Shown: piece after piece, positions 25,412 to 33,912 of the stretch | Layout of the letters: every line of letters starts with the position of its first letter | How positions within the stretch are numbered: position 1 is the stretch's first letter | NCBI RefSeq assembly: GCF_011038795.1 | Contig: NZ_JAAKDU010000001.1 | Location: 1 to 64,000, forward strand | Direction of reading: 5' to 3' | DNA length: 64,000 bases | Source: Streptococcus tangpeifui | GTDB taxonomy: Bacteria; Bacillota; Bacilli; Lactobacillales; Streptococcaceae | The notes under the pieces: model-generated | Told to the model about the DNA's origin: nothing | Databases searched by the model: none | What the model saw: only the letters and a program-made list of their open reading frames with translations | Translations under genes and position numbers: made by a program

Positions 25412-25714
25412 ATGAAAATTTCTGAAGAAGAAGTTCGCCATGTAGCGGCTTTGTCAAAGTTGTCCTTCTCAGATGAAGAAACGGCTGAATTTGCGACTAC
25501 CTTGACCAAAATTGTCGACATGGTTGAGCTGTTGAATGAAGTTGATACGACTGGTGTGCCTATTACAACAACCATGGCTGACCGCAAGACAGTTATTCGC
25601 CCTGATGTGGCTGAAGAAGGAACTGATCGCGATCAGCTCTTTAAAAATGTACCGGAGTCGAAAGATTATTATATCAAGGTACCGGCGATCTTAGATGACG
25701 GAGGAGATGCCTGA
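25412..25714 (+). CDS. gatC: Asp-tRNA(Asn)/Glu-tRNA(Gln) amidotransferase subunit C
   Basis: 100 residues beginning [17 protein letters not shown]. This start has TAGGAG 8 bases upstream. An ATG seven codons earlier lacks that and would add residues not usual in the family. GatC is the small stabilising belt between GatA and GatB that lets Gln-tRNA(Gln) and Asn-tRNA(Asn) be made from mischarged tRNAs. The stop overlaps the gatA start (TGATG). Confidence 0.96.
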   Translation: MKISEEEVRHVAALSKLSFSDEETAEFATTLTKIVDMVELLNEVDTTGVPITTTMADRKTVIRPDVAEEGTDRDQLFKNVPESKDYYIKVPAILDDGGDA

Positions 25715-27180
25715 TGTCTTTTAATCATAAAACAATTGAAGAATTACACGACCTTCTGGTCAAAAAAGAAATTTCTGCGACTGAACTGACTGAGGCGACA
25801 CTCGAGGATATCAAGGCGCGTGAGACGGCTGTTGGTTCTTTTATCACGGTAGCGGAAGAGGCGGCTTTGGAGCAGGCTCAGACTATAGATGAAGAAGGAA
25901 TTGATGCGGATAATGTCCTGTCAGGAATTCCTTTAGCGGTTAAGGATAATATTTCGACTAAGGGGATTTTAACAACTGCTGCATCGAAAATTCTCTACAA
26001 TTATGAACCCATCTTTGATGCGACAGCTGTTCAAAATGCCTATGGAAAAGGTATGATCGTCGTTGGTAAGACCAACATGGACGAGTTTGCCATGGGCGGC
26101 TCAACCGAAACTTCCTACTTCAAGAAGACTAAAAATGCTTGGGATCAAAGCAAGGTCCCCGGTGGTTCATCAGGTGGTTCAGCGACAGCAGTAGCTTCTG
26201 GTCAGGTTCGTCTGTCACTGGGATCTGATACGGGTGGTTCCATCCGTCAACCGGCAGCTTTTAATGGTGTTGTCGGTCTTAAGCCAACTTATGGTACGGT
26301 GTCCCGTTTTGGCCTGATTGCTTTTGGCAGCTCGCTGGATCAGATTGGTCCATTTTCGCAGACTGTTAAAGAAAATGCCCAACTGCTAAATGCTATTGCC
26401 AGCGAGGACAAGAAGGATTCCACCTCTGCTCCTGTTCGGATTGCTGATTATACCAGTAAGATTGGGCAAGACATCAAAGGGATGAAAATTGCCCTGCCTA
26501 AGGAATACTTGGGCGAAGGCATTGATCCACAAATTAAAGAAAATATTCTAGCAGCGGCTAAGCAGTTTGAAAACTTGGGAGCCATTGTTGAAGAAGTTAG
26601 TCTGCCCCATTCCAAGTATGGTGTGGCGGTTTATTACATCATTGCTTCTTCAGAAGCTTCCTCCAACCTGCAACGCTTCGATGGGATTCGCTATGGTTTC
26701 CGAGCAGAAGGTGCCGAATCTCTAGAGGATATCTATGTCAAGACTCGCAGCCAAGGTTTTGGTGATGAAGTTAAACGCCGTATCATGCTGGGGACCTTCA
26801 GTCTGTCGTCTGGTTACTATGATGCCTACTTTAAAAAGGCTGGTCAGGTACGTAGCTTGATTATTCAAGATTTTGAAAAGGTCTTTGTCAATTATGACCT
26901 TATCCTTGGTCCTACAGCACCGCAGGTAGCTTTTGGCCTGGATACACTCAATCATGACCCTGTTGCCATGTATCTAGCTGACCTTTTGACCATTCCGGTC
27001 AATCTAGCTGGGCTGCCAGGAATTTCGATCCCGTCAGGCTTTGTGGAAGGGTTGCCAGTTGGATTGCAATTAATTGGTCCTAAATATGGTGAGGAAACTA
27101 TCTATCAAGCAGCCTCTGCTTTTGAAGCAGTGACTGACTACCATAAGCAGCAGCCAGCAATTTTTGGAGGTGAGAACTAA
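25714..27180 (+). CDS. gatA: Asp-tRNA(Asn)/Glu-tRNA(Gln) amidotransferase subunit A
   Basis: 488-residue amidase-signature enzyme that frees ammonia from glutamine. The Ser-cis-Ser-Lys triad is visible: Lys77 in LAVKDNI, Ser152 in GGSSGGSA and Ser176 in [11 protein letters not shown]. The ammonia passes to GatB. It overlaps both neighbours by one base (translational coupling) in the standard gatCAB order. Confidence 0.98.
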   Translation: MSFNHKTIEELHDLLVKKEISATELTEATLEDIKARETAVGSFITVAEEAALEQAQTIDEEGIDADNVLSGIPLAVKDNISTKGILTTAASKILYNYEPIFDATAVQNAYGKGMIVVGKTNMDEFAMGGSTETSYFKKTKNAWDQSKVPGGSSGGSATAVASGQVRLSLGSDTGGSIRQPAAFNGVVGLKPTYGTVSRFGLIAFGSSLDQIGPFSQTVKENAQLLNAIASEDKKDSTSAPVRIADYTSKIGQDIKGMKIALPKEYLGEGIDPQIKENILAAAKQFENLGAIVEEVSLPHSKYGVAVYYIIASSEASSNLQRFDGIRYGFRAEGAESLEDIYVKTRSQGFGDEVKRRIMLGTFSLSSGYYDAYFKKAGQVRSLIIQDFEKVFVNYDLILGPTAPQVAFGLDTLNHDPVAMYLADLLTIPVNLAGLPGISIPSGFVEGLPVGLQLIGPKYGEETIYQAASAFEAVTDYHKQQPAIFGGEN

Positions 27181-28619
27181 TGAACTTTGAAACCATTATT
27201 GGGCTGGAAGTCCATGTGGAATTAAATACCAATTCAAAAATTTTCTCACCATCATCGGCTCATTTTGGTGAGAATCCCAATGCCAACACTAATATCATCG
27301 ATTGGTCCTTCCCGGGTGTTTTGCCGGTTATGAATAAGGGTGTTATTGATGCAGGCATAAAAGCTGCTTTGGCGCTCAATATGGATATTCATCAGACCAT
27401 GCACTTTGACCGCAAGAACTATTTCTATCCAGATAATCCTAAAGCCTATCAAATTTCACAATTTGATGAACCAATCGGTTATGATGGCTGGCTGGAAGCG
27501 CAGCTGGATGATGGTTCAACAAAGAAAATTCGTATTGAACGGGCGCATTTGGAAGAAGATGCTGGTAAGAATACCCACGCTGATGATGGTTATTCCTACG
27601 TTGACCTCAATCGTCAGGGTGTGCCTTTGATTGAAATCGTTTCTGAGGCTGATATGCGCTCTCCTGAAGAGGCTTATGCTTATTTGACAGCTTTAAAGGA
27701 GATTATCCAATACACCGGTATTTCTGATGTCAAAATGGAAGAAGGCTCCATGCGGGTCGATGCCAATATTTCCTTGCGTCCCTATGGTCAAAAGGAATTT
27801 GGTACTAAGACCGAACTCAAGAATCTCAATTCCTTCAGCAATGTTCGCAAGGGCTTGGAATATGAAGTAGAGCGTCAAGCTAAAATCCTGCGTTCCGGTG
27901 GTGTGATTCGTCAGGAAACCCGCCGTTACGATGAAGCTGGAAAACAAACAATTCTTATGCGGGTTAAAGAGGGTTCGGCCGATTACCGTTATTTCCCAGA
28001 GCCCGATCTGCCAATCTTTGAGATTTCTGATGATTGGATCGAGGACATGCGGAGTAGCCTGCCTGAATTTGCCAAAGACCGCCGAGCTCGTTATGTGAAT
28101 GAATTGGGTCTGACGGACTATGATGCTAGTCAATTGACAGCGACTAAAGCGACATCAGACTTCTTTGAAAAAGCTGTTGGCCTAGGCGGCGATGCCAAGC
28201 AGGTTTCCAATTGGCTCCAAGGTGAAGTGGCCCAATTTCTTAATAGCGAAGCTAAAACCATTGAACACATTAATCTGACACCAGAAAATCTGGTAGAAAT
28301 GCTGGGCTTGATCGAAGATAGCACCATTTCATCTAAGATTGCTAAAAAGGTCTTTGTCCATCTGGCTAAAAATGGCGGTTCTGCGCGTGACTATGTGGAA
28401 AAGGCTGGTTTGGTACAGATCTCCGATCCAGATGTCTTGATCCCGATTATCCACCAAGTCTTTGCGGATAATGAAGCAGCTGTCGCTGACTTCAAATCAG
28501 GTAAACGCAATGCCGACAAGGCCTTTACTGGTTTCCTCATGAAGGCAACCAAAGGCCAAGCTAACCCGCAGGTGGCTCAAAAACTGCTCAAGGAAGAGTT
28601 GGCAAAACTATTAGATTGA
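27180..28619 (+). CDS. gatB: Asp-tRNA(Asn)/Glu-tRNA(Gln) amidotransferase subunit B
   Basis: 479 residues. [14 protein letters not shown] at the N-terminus begins the cradle domain that phosphorylates and amidates the mischarged t[15 protein letters not shown] and [20 protein letters not shown] (quoted in full length 20) are family signatures. The helical plus YqeY-like tail (from about 330) binds the tRNA elbow. The operon ends here with a compound hairpin. Confidence 0.98.
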   Translation: MNFETIIGLEVHVELNTNSKIFSPSSAHFGENPNANTNIIDWSFPGVLPVMNKGVIDAGIKAALALNMDIHQTMHFDRKNYFYPDNPKAYQISQFDEPIGYDGWLEAQLDDGSTKKIRIERAHLEEDAGKNTHADDGYSYVDLNRQGVPLIEIVSEADMRSPEEAYAYLTALKEIIQYTGISDVKMEEGSMRVDANISLRPYGQKEFGTKTELKNLNSFSNVRKGLEYEVERQAKILRSGGVIRQETRRYDEAGKQTILMRVKEGSADYRYFPEPDLPIFEISDDWIEDMRSSLPEFAKDRRARYVNELGLTDYDASQLTATKATSDFFEKAVGLGGDAKQVSNWLQGEVAQFLNSEAKTIEHINLTPENLVEMLGLIEDSTISSKIAKKVFVHLAKNGGSARDYVEKAGLVQISDPDVLIPIIHQVFADNEAAVADFKSGKRNADKAFTGFLMKATKGQANPQVAQKLLKEELAKLLD

Positions 28620-28638
28620 TATAAACCTAAACCCTAAG

Positions 28639-28707
28639 AGAGAGTGGGACTTAATCAGTAAATCGTGATAAAATCACGATTTTGATTTTCCTCGCTCTCC
28701 CTTTTTG
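28639..28707 (+). terminator. Compound terminator after gatB with AGAGAGTGGGAC head
   Basis: Inner perfect stem AATCGTGAT/ATCACGATT (28661-28681) within outer AGAG...CTCT arms ending CCCTTTTTG. The head AGAGAGTGGGAC is the same as in the modular intergenic repeats. Confidence 0.7.
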
Positions 28708-28747
28708 ATATAACTAATAACTATGTTTTTCTATATAAAATATATAT

Positions 28748-28786
28748 TTTACACTTATAGCACCCTCTGATACAATGAACCTATAA
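28748..28786 (+). promoter_or_regulatory. Promoter of the methionine-synthase-like gene
   Basis: TTTACA-N17-TACAAT (28748-28776). TTATAG (28755-28760) and CTATAA (28781-28786) form an inverted pair around the -10, which may be a regulator site. Confidence 0.6.
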
Positions 28787-28805
28787 CAATCAAGAGGTAG
28801 AATAC

Positions 28806-29921
28806 ATGACAAAAAAATATTTTGAACACGTAGGTAGCTTTTTACGGCCAGCAGAATTGAAGGAAGCACGTGCAGCTTTTGAAGCTGGTAAGATTTCGAA
28901 AGCAGACTTGACTGCAGTTGAAGACCGGCTGATTACAGACTTGGTCGATAAGCAGGTTGCTGCTGGTCTTGAAAAAATAACTGATGGTGAGTTTCGTAGG
29001 GCTAACTGGCATGTGGATTTTTTCTGGGGCTTTGATGGCATTAAGCGCTATCAGTATGGGGAAGGTTTGGCCTTTCAAGAGGTAGAAACTAACGATGATT
29101 CGGCTATCGTTACTGGTAAAATTGGTTTTACCAAGGAACATCATCCCTTCATCAAGCACTATCAGTTTTTGAAGAAACTGGCTGATGAGCGTGGCGTGGA
29201 GGCTAAAATCAGCATTCCCGCACCAGCTCAGTGCTTGGTTGAATTGCAACGCGGCACTAATATCCAAAAGGCCTTAGCGGTCTATCCTAATCAGCAAGAC
29301 TTGATTGACGATTTGGCTGCAGCCTATCACGATGCTATCCTTGCTTTTTACGAAGAAGGTGCTCGTACGGTTCAGCTGGATGATTGTACCTGGGGTATTA
29401 TCATGGATGATGAGTTTTATAAGACCGTAACAGGTGGTCAGATTGATAAGGATGCCATTCGTGAAGGGTTGCTTTATATCAATAATAAGGCCTTGGAAAA
29501 TCTTCCAGAAGACCTCCAAATTAATACCCATGTCTGCCGTGGAAATTACCAGTCAACCTATGCGACAACAGGACCTTACACAGCAGTGGCTGAGACACTC
29601 TTTGGTCGCGAACGGGCGACAGCTTACTTCCTTGAATACGATAATGAGCGGTCTGGTGGATTTGAACCTTTGGCAGAATTTAAGAATCCTGATAAGGTAG
29701 CTGTTCTTGGCTTGATTACGACAAAGGAAGGAAAACTAGAGGATAAAGAGGCTGTTATCAAGCGTATCCGTCAAGCTCAGGAGATTTTGCCCCTGGAACA
29801 ACTCTGGCTAGCAACTCAATGTGGCTTTGCTTCAACTCAAGAAGGCAATCTCATCACAGAAGAAGATCAGTGGAACAAGCTGGCTCTTGTTAAAGAGATT
29901 ATTGATGAGGTTTGGGGCTAA
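28806..29921 (+). CDS. Cobalamin-independent methionine synthase-like protein (MetE C-terminal family, YxjG/YxjH type)
   Basis: 371 residues corresponding to the catalytic C-terminal barrel of MetE without the N-terminal half. Seen: HVGSFLRPAELKEAR at the start, LDDCTW in the barrel, INTHVCRGNY with the first zinc ligands (His, Cys), LEYDNERSGGFEPL, and WLATQCGFAST with the last zinc Cys. Known relatives in Bacillus (YxjG/YxjH) belong to methionine regulons and use a methyl donor other than the triglutamate folate of full MetE. The donor here is inference. It is monocistronic with its own promoter and terminator. Confidence 0.85.
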   Translation: MTKKYFEHVGSFLRPAELKEARAAFEAGKISKADLTAVEDRLITDLVDKQVAAGLEKITDGEFRRANWHVDFFWGFDGIKRYQYGEGLAFQEVETNDDSAIVTGKIGFTKEHHPFIKHYQFLKKLADERGVEAKISIPAPAQCLVELQRGTNIQKALAVYPNQQDLIDDLAAAYHDAILAFYEEGARTVQLDDCTWGIIMDDEFYKTVTGGQIDKDAIREGLLYINNKALENLPEDLQINTHVCRGNYQSTYATTGPYTAVAETLFGRERATAYFLEYDNERSGGFEPLAEFKNPDKVAVLGLITTKEGKLEDKEAVIKRIRQAQEILPLEQLWLATQCGFASTQEGNLITEEDQWNKLALVKEIIDEVWG

Positions 29922-29948
29922 GCGCATCTCGCTCAACGACTACTAGCA

Positions 29949-29978
29949 AGTCATTCTTAGGAATGGCTTTTTTTTACG
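29949..29978 (+). terminator. Terminator after the methionine-synthase-like gene
   Basis: AGTCATTC/GAATGGCT stem (one G-U) with a run of eight Ts. Confidence 0.8.
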
Positions 29979-30228
29979 GCTTCAGCCATCTTTAGGTGTT
30001 GGCTAGCTTTATAGCTTATGCTCTGATTCCACATCACTAATTAGGAGTCTCAGGATGTCAATTGAGCTGGTGCCGTGAAAATTATCGGCTAGTTTTAGCT
30101 TGAGCGATTGGCTGATAAAAGTTCACGAACTTTACCACGTTTTGCGGGTTAATCTTGGTCAGCAGTCTGCTGAAAGATGGGTAAGAGAACTCGAAGATAT
30201 TTTCACAAAATGCGGATGACTGGAACCT
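29979..30228. other. Non-coding gap, no supported gene
   Basis: About 250 bases with no convincing gene. A 49-codon open stretch on the minus strand (about 30085-30230, containing FEFSYPSFSRLL) looks protein-like but has no start or ribosome site. It may be debris. Confidence 0.4.
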
Positions 30229-30257
30229 TTGCTATTTAGATCAAGTCCCGCTATAAT
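30229..30257 (+). promoter_or_regulatory. Promoter of the DUF3114-like gene
   Basis: TTGCTA, 17-base spacer, TATAAT, with the start 21 bases further on after AAGGGAGG. Confidence 0.7.
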
Positions 30258-30277
30258 ACTAGAAAAGGGAGGTTCTT

Positions 30278-31153
30278 ATGCTCAAGATTGGTTCAGTATT
30301 GTTCAGGACTAAATGGGATGAACTTAGAAAAGATAAAGATGCTAGTAAGGCACTGCGCTTCCTTCTGGAAAGACTGGATCTGCCTAGGGATCTATCAGGA
30401 GATTTGACAGAGAATCAAGCCTTGGTCGCCAGGTTTTCAGAGGACTTAGCTCCTCACGATAAATTTTGGGCTGATCTGGCCAAACAGGTTCGTCTAGCAA
30501 TGAAGGGGCAGGATTTTCAAGAGCAGACTCTCTTTAATCGTCAGCTTCATCAACTTCGATACATCATTTCAAGTCAGCAGGCTCAGTATGTCCGTCGATT
30601 TTATAGAAAATCAAGCATGACAGATCAGGAAGCCTTGATTGCTTATCTGCGGGATAACTATTTGCGCCCTAGTCTTTGGGATCATGCCCGCTTGCATAAT
30701 AAACGGTGCTTGAAGGCAGGTGATTTTCTCTTTCCAGATGGTCAAGAATCTTATAATATAAAGGTTTTACTCCAGTTCCGGACAGAATTTATTATTGACA
30801 GTCACGGGAATTTTCTCAATGAAGTTGATGCTGAAAGAATGACTGCCAATGGGATTATTAATGGGGCTAGTTTTAATTATGGCAACACAACTAAAAGTCA
30901 TTTCCGTCTTGATGTTTATCCTGTTGGTCCGCACGATCCTGCATTTCGCCGTCAAGCAACCAAGGGCTATCGCTCCCCTAATCGAACGGGTAGAGTCCGA
31001 CTGGCTCGATTTTGGAAGGAAAGAAAAACAGCTGACTTTGACCGCAGCTTTTATAATAAGAGAGGCGGTTATGCCAAAGAAGGGCAAGCCTTGATCAGTT
31101 TGGTTAAAAAGCAGAAGAAGAGCTTCAAAAGAGCCCTGAAGGCCAGAAACTAG
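30278..31153 (+). CDS. Uncharacterised protein, probably DUF3114 family
   Basis: 291 residues, strongly basic at the C-terminus, with no signal peptide or TM segment. The core FRTEFIIDSHGNFLNEVDAE... to NGIINGASFNYGN and LDVYPVGPHDPAFRRQATKGYRSP (quoted in parts) looks like the DUF3114 proteins of oral streptococci (from memory, moderate certainty). The N-terminal 130 residues are helical. The gene has a good promoter and ribosome site and a perfect terminator, so it is expressed as a single gene. Function unknown. The conserved His/Asp/Asn-rich C-terminal block could be an enzymatic domain, but no catalytic motif is recognised. Confidence 0.7.
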   Translation: MLKIGSVLFRTKWDELRKDKDASKALRFLLERLDLPRDLSGDLTENQALVARFSEDLAPHDKFWADLAKQVRLAMKGQDFQEQTLFNRQLHQLRYIISSQQAQYVRRFYRKSSMTDQEALIAYLRDNYLRPSLWDHARLHNKRCLKAGDFLFPDGQESYNIKVLLQFRTEFIIDSHGNFLNEVDAERMTANGIINGASFNYGNTTKSHFRLDVYPVGPHDPAFRRQATKGYRSPNRTGRVRLARFWKERKTADFDRSFYNKRGGYAKEGQALISLVKKQKKSFKRALKARN

Positions 31154-31185
31154 CCGAGTAGGTTAGCAAGAAACCTAGTATTTAC

Positions 31186-31217
31186 AATAAGAGAGGCCAG
31201 ATTAGGCCTCTCTTATT
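31186..31217. terminator. Bidirectional terminator after the DUF3114-like gene
   Basis: AATAAGAGAGGCC/GGCCTCTCTTATT, 13 perfect pairs with a 6-base loop. Confidence 0.85.
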
Positions 31218-31240
31218 GTTATTGTCTAAAGGAATAGAAT

Positions 31241-31535
31241 TTATAAAATAGCATCAAAAGATTCTGGCAAAATCTGTCCGCAATCTTTGTCCGATAATGT
31301 AGTAGTGAGCTTCTTTTGATGCAAGGAAGGCGTCAGCTGTGCTAATATCCCCAGGAGCTCCCAATGTGTGTATCGGTATAGTTTTTTTTCATTTCATTTA
31401 AATAGGATTGACCTTGGGCAATCAGGCCTTCAGTTAGAACATTGCCCGGTTGAACGGTATTGATAGTGATACCGTTCTTTGTGTATTCTAAGGCAGCACT
31501 GCGCATAAAGCCCAATTGACTAACCGATTTTAGTG
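31241..31535 (-). pseudogene. Remnant of a short-chain dehydrogenase/reductase (FabG-like) gene
   Basis: Only the C-terminal third survives, split over three frames. First frame: SQLGFMRSAALEYTKNGITI then NTVQPGNVLTEGL. Shifted frame: TLGAPGDIS...FLASKEAHYYIIGQ. Third frame: GQILPESFDAIL then TAA. These are the post-active-site NAVxPG block and the ASxEAxYITGQ and DGGQxLPES blocks of SDR enzymes. The NAD-binding half and the YxxxK site are gone. At least two frameshifts and an in-frame stop make it non-functional. Confidence 0.8.
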
Positions 31536-31626
31536 CTTAGTCAAAAACTCCACTTCTTTGTAACGTTATTGACATATTATATATATATATAATAGTTTTG
31601 TAAAATTAAAAAATGGAGGAAAAGAG

Positions 31627-32346
31627 ATGAAACCTGTTAAAGAAGATGAGAAGAAAGTTTTGGGGATCATTGCTTTAATCTTTGGTGGTATCGCCTTGGT
31701 GACTTCATGGATACCCTTTGTCAATAACGCCTCCGCCGTTCTAGCGATTATTGCCTTTGTTTTGGGAATGATTGCTTTGTTCATTAACCTGAAAAAGAAA
31801 AAATTGCTAGCTCTAATTTCAATTATGATTGCCATCATTTCTTTTATCGTTGTTCTGGTGACACAGGCGAGTTATGGGGCTGTACTGGATAATGCTTTGG
31901 GGAAAAATGATAAACCAACAAGGCAAAGCGAAAAAAGAGGTTCAAGTATTTCCAAATCGTCAGAAAGTCAAAAGACTTATAAGGTTGGCGACAAAATCAC
32001 TTTTAAAGGGGAAGTTGAGTACACCATTACGTCAGTTGAATGGACGGATGAGCGAAATGAGTTTGAAGATACGCAGCCTAAAAAGGTATTGAAGGTTACT
32101 TATGATGTTAAAAATTTATCAGACGATGACTATGTTATTGGAGATGATTTAGAGCTTTATGCAAACGGAGCTAAAATGGAATCTTATGCTAATGACAATA
32201 CTTTCGAAACTATTTCCGCTGGTCGCGATTATAAAGGGGCAACTCAACATTTTGCTGTTAACAGTGATGAAGATTTAGAACTAGAAATTAAACCGTATTT
32301 TTCGTTCAAAGGGGAACCAGCAGTTGTTCCGCTGGAATCAGAGTGA
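31627..32346 (+). CDS. Membrane-anchored protein with a C-terminal DUF4352-like domain
   Basis: 239 residues. Three hydrophobic helices (about 11-30, 36-56 and 61-82) in a DUF4190-like arrangement are followed by a Ser/Lys linker (95-118). A beta domain (about 120-235) then runs YKVGDKITFKGEVEYTITSV ... VLKVTYDVKNLSDDDYVIGDD, resembling DUF4352, an extracellular Ig-like fold. GGAGGAAAAGAG precedes the ATG. Upstream lies TTGACA (31569) and a TA-rich stretch. It is first in a three-gene group of envelope proteins. Function unknown. Confidence 0.7.
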   Translation: MKPVKEDEKKVLGIIALIFGGIALVTSWIPFVNNASAVLAIIAFVLGMIALFINLKKKKLLALISIMIAIISFIVVLVTQASYGAVLDNALGKNDKPTRQSEKRGSSISKSSESQKTYKVGDKITFKGEVEYTITSVEWTDERNEFEDTQPKKVLKVTYDVKNLSDDDYVIGDDLELYANGAKMESYANDNTFETISAGRDYKGATQHFAVNSDEDLELEIKPYFSFKGEPAVVPLESE

Positions 32347-32386
32347 TTAATTGATAATTTCGCAGAGTTGGAAGTAGGTGTCATTC

Positions 32387-32497
32387 GTGAAATATTTATC
32401 TGTTATATTAGTTATCCTCGGAGTATGTTTAGCCTTTTTAAATCTTTGGTTAGGAATAATTGTAATAATTTTAGGATACCTTGTGAAAGGGAATTAA
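32387..32497 (+). CDS. Putative 36-residue membrane peptide
   Basis: GTG-started frame VKYLSVILVILGVCLAFLNL... ending LVKGN: one long hydrophobic helix with Lys at both ends. It stops two bases before the next gene. Its ribosome site (GTAGGTG) is weak. It may be a real small membrane protein or a translational coupler. Confidence 0.45.
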   Translation: MKYLSVILVILGVCLAFLNLWLGIIVIILGYLVKGN

Positions 32498-32499
32498 CC

Positions 32500-33108
32500 A
32501 TGATTAAAAAGACTTTAACCTATTTCGTTTGGATTGTGTGTATTGGGCTTGTAGTAATTTTTATTATGGGATCTGGCTTCTTAAATAGTTTTTTTGAGCA
32601 AAAGCCAACTACAACTGTAAGTGCTAGGATTACTTCCTTAGAAAAAGTTAATCAAATTACGTTCCTTAATGTTGGTATCCAAAAAGTCATTACTTCGAAA
32701 GAAACGACGAAAGTCCTTTTTACAGATTTAGATCTGCCATTTTCCGAAAAGGAAGCTATTATCATCCTTAATTATAAGGCAAAGTTTGGTATTAAAAAAC
32801 CTGTAAAAGTGCAGAAATTGGGAGAATCAAGCTATAAAGTTATCGTTCCAAAATTTGAGGTTATAGGTTTTGAATTAGCTAAAGACAATCCTTACCAATT
32901 GTATGATACTTCTGGTGGCTTCTTAAGTGGAGCAACTGATGATGTCGATACTGGAAAGCTTGTTGCAGGTGGTCTAGCTGATAAGGAACAAGAGGGTTAT
33001 CTAAAGGAGTACAAGGAAATGATCAAAGATTCTGCTAAAGAATACTATCGGCAACTTCTAACTTCTATTGATAAGGATGCAAAAGTAGAATGTGAGTTTC
33101 AGGATTGA
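32500..33108 (+). CDS. Membrane-anchored protein, probably DUF4230 family
   Basis: 202 residues from the ATG at 32500, which has AAAGGGA 7 bases upstream. A start at 32368 would add 44 residues that overlap the 36-residue frame and look non-coding. One N-terminal TM (about 7-28) is followed by an extracellular domain: LEKVNQITFLNVGIQKVITS, ILNYKAKFGIK, VIVPKFEVIGFEL and a C-terminal helix KEYYRQLLTSI. The pattern resembles DUF4230 (moderate certainty). It is co-oriented and close to the DUF4352-like gene, suggesting one envelope-related transcript. Role unknown. Confidence 0.65.
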   Translation: MIKKTLTYFVWIVCIGLVVIFIMGSGFLNSFFEQKPTTTVSARITSLEKVNQITFLNVGIQKVITSKETTKVLFTDLDLPFSEKEAIIILNYKAKFGIKKPVKVQKLGESSYKVIVPKFEVIGFELAKDNPYQLYDTSGGFLSGATDDVDTGKLVAGGLADKEQEGYLKEYKEMIKDSAKEYYRQLLTSIDKDAKVECEFQD

Positions 33109-33178
33109 TTGGTAGGTCAGTACTTGTAGCACTTGATAATCTTTGTCGTTTTTGCTAAATCATATTAATAATCTCACA

Positions 33179-33212
33179 GAGGCTGGGCGAAAACTCGTCC
33201 AGCCTTCTTGTT
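33179..33212 (+). terminator. Terminator at the edge of the repeat region
   Basis: GGCTGG/CCAGCC stem with a 12-base loop, then TTCTTGTTTC. Confidence 0.55.
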
Positions 33213-33224
33213 TCGGAATGAACT

Positions 33225-33590
33225 CTTACCCCTGTACGTTCATTAGAGAGTGGGACAAACAGCCATGATGGCTTCGTTCTCACCCACAAAACATTGTAAT
33301 CTTTGAAGATTACGTATAAGAAGTCGATTTTTTATATAAATTGACTTCGTTGTCCCACCTCCAACCAACCACTGCGTCAAACTGTTATTACTGCAAAAAA
33401 TAGAAGGCTGGAATACTTTTTCCCCAGCTTCACTGAACCACTGCTAGCTGGACAAGATCAAATTGGAAAAACTAAACAAATGTGATAACCAGCGTTTATC
33501 TTATTTCCAACCTTAAAAGGTCCCTTGGATCTTTTAAGCTGTGCGGGGGTAGGGAAAGGACAGTTTCAGGTCACCCCCTTAAATCAGGAC
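33225..33590. repeat. Modular intergenic repeat, copy 2 (A joined to C) with inverted fragments
   Basis: Module A (33246-about 33361) is nearly identical to 13013-13130, then runs straight into module C (AACCACTGCGTCAAACTGTT, about 33367-33440) without module B. Around it are inverted pieces of module B: TCTTACCCCTG...TTCATTA (33225-33246), GAACCACTGCTAGCTGG (about 33435-33451) and TTTCAGGTCACCCCCTTAAA (about 33564-33583). The 33109-33680 stretch holds no gene. Confidence 0.75.
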
Positions 33591-33680
33591 GTGGTGAGAG
33601 CTGAAATTTTCAATTTTAGGGCTCGTTCTCACTCTTTTTGCTTTTCTAAATGAATGAGGACAGTGATTGCCTCAAGAATG

Positions 33681-33708
33681 TTGACGCTTACATTTTTTGT
33701 GCTAGAAT
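33681..33708 (+). promoter_or_regulatory. Promoter of the lipoprotein esterase gene, long leader
   Basis: TTGACG-N16-TAGAAT with TG before the -10. It would give a leader of about 200 bases, ending with a small GCTTC/GAAGC hairpin (33838-33856) before AAAGGGGAAAGG. Confidence 0.6.
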
Positions 33709-33912
33709 ATAGGTGTGTAGATAGATGACATGCCATGGAGTTACTGATGCAAGTCAGTACAGACAATGGGAAGTTTGGAATATACCACTGTAGTCTCTCA
33801 GACTGCTTGTCTCATTATACTTCTGGCGATGGTTGGCTTCAGAAAGTGAAGCTTTTGGACTTTCCATTCTAGTGTCAGCACTTGTAAAATTTTTTAGTAA
33901 AGGGGAAAGGAT

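Noticed and set aside
28640..28707. Fourth copy of the modular repeat after gatB
   Set aside because: Only the AGAGAGTGGGAC head and a terminator are shared. Modules B and C are absent, and this head is common in streptococcal terminators.
30085..30230. 49-codon open stretch on the minus strand before the DUF3114-like gene
   Set aside because: No start codon, no ribosome site and no recognised family. Kept only as possible debris.
32368..32499. N-terminal extension of the DUF4230-like protein
   Set aside because: The extra 44 residues overlap a better small frame in another phase. The ATG at 32500 has its own ribosome site before a normal membrane anchor.
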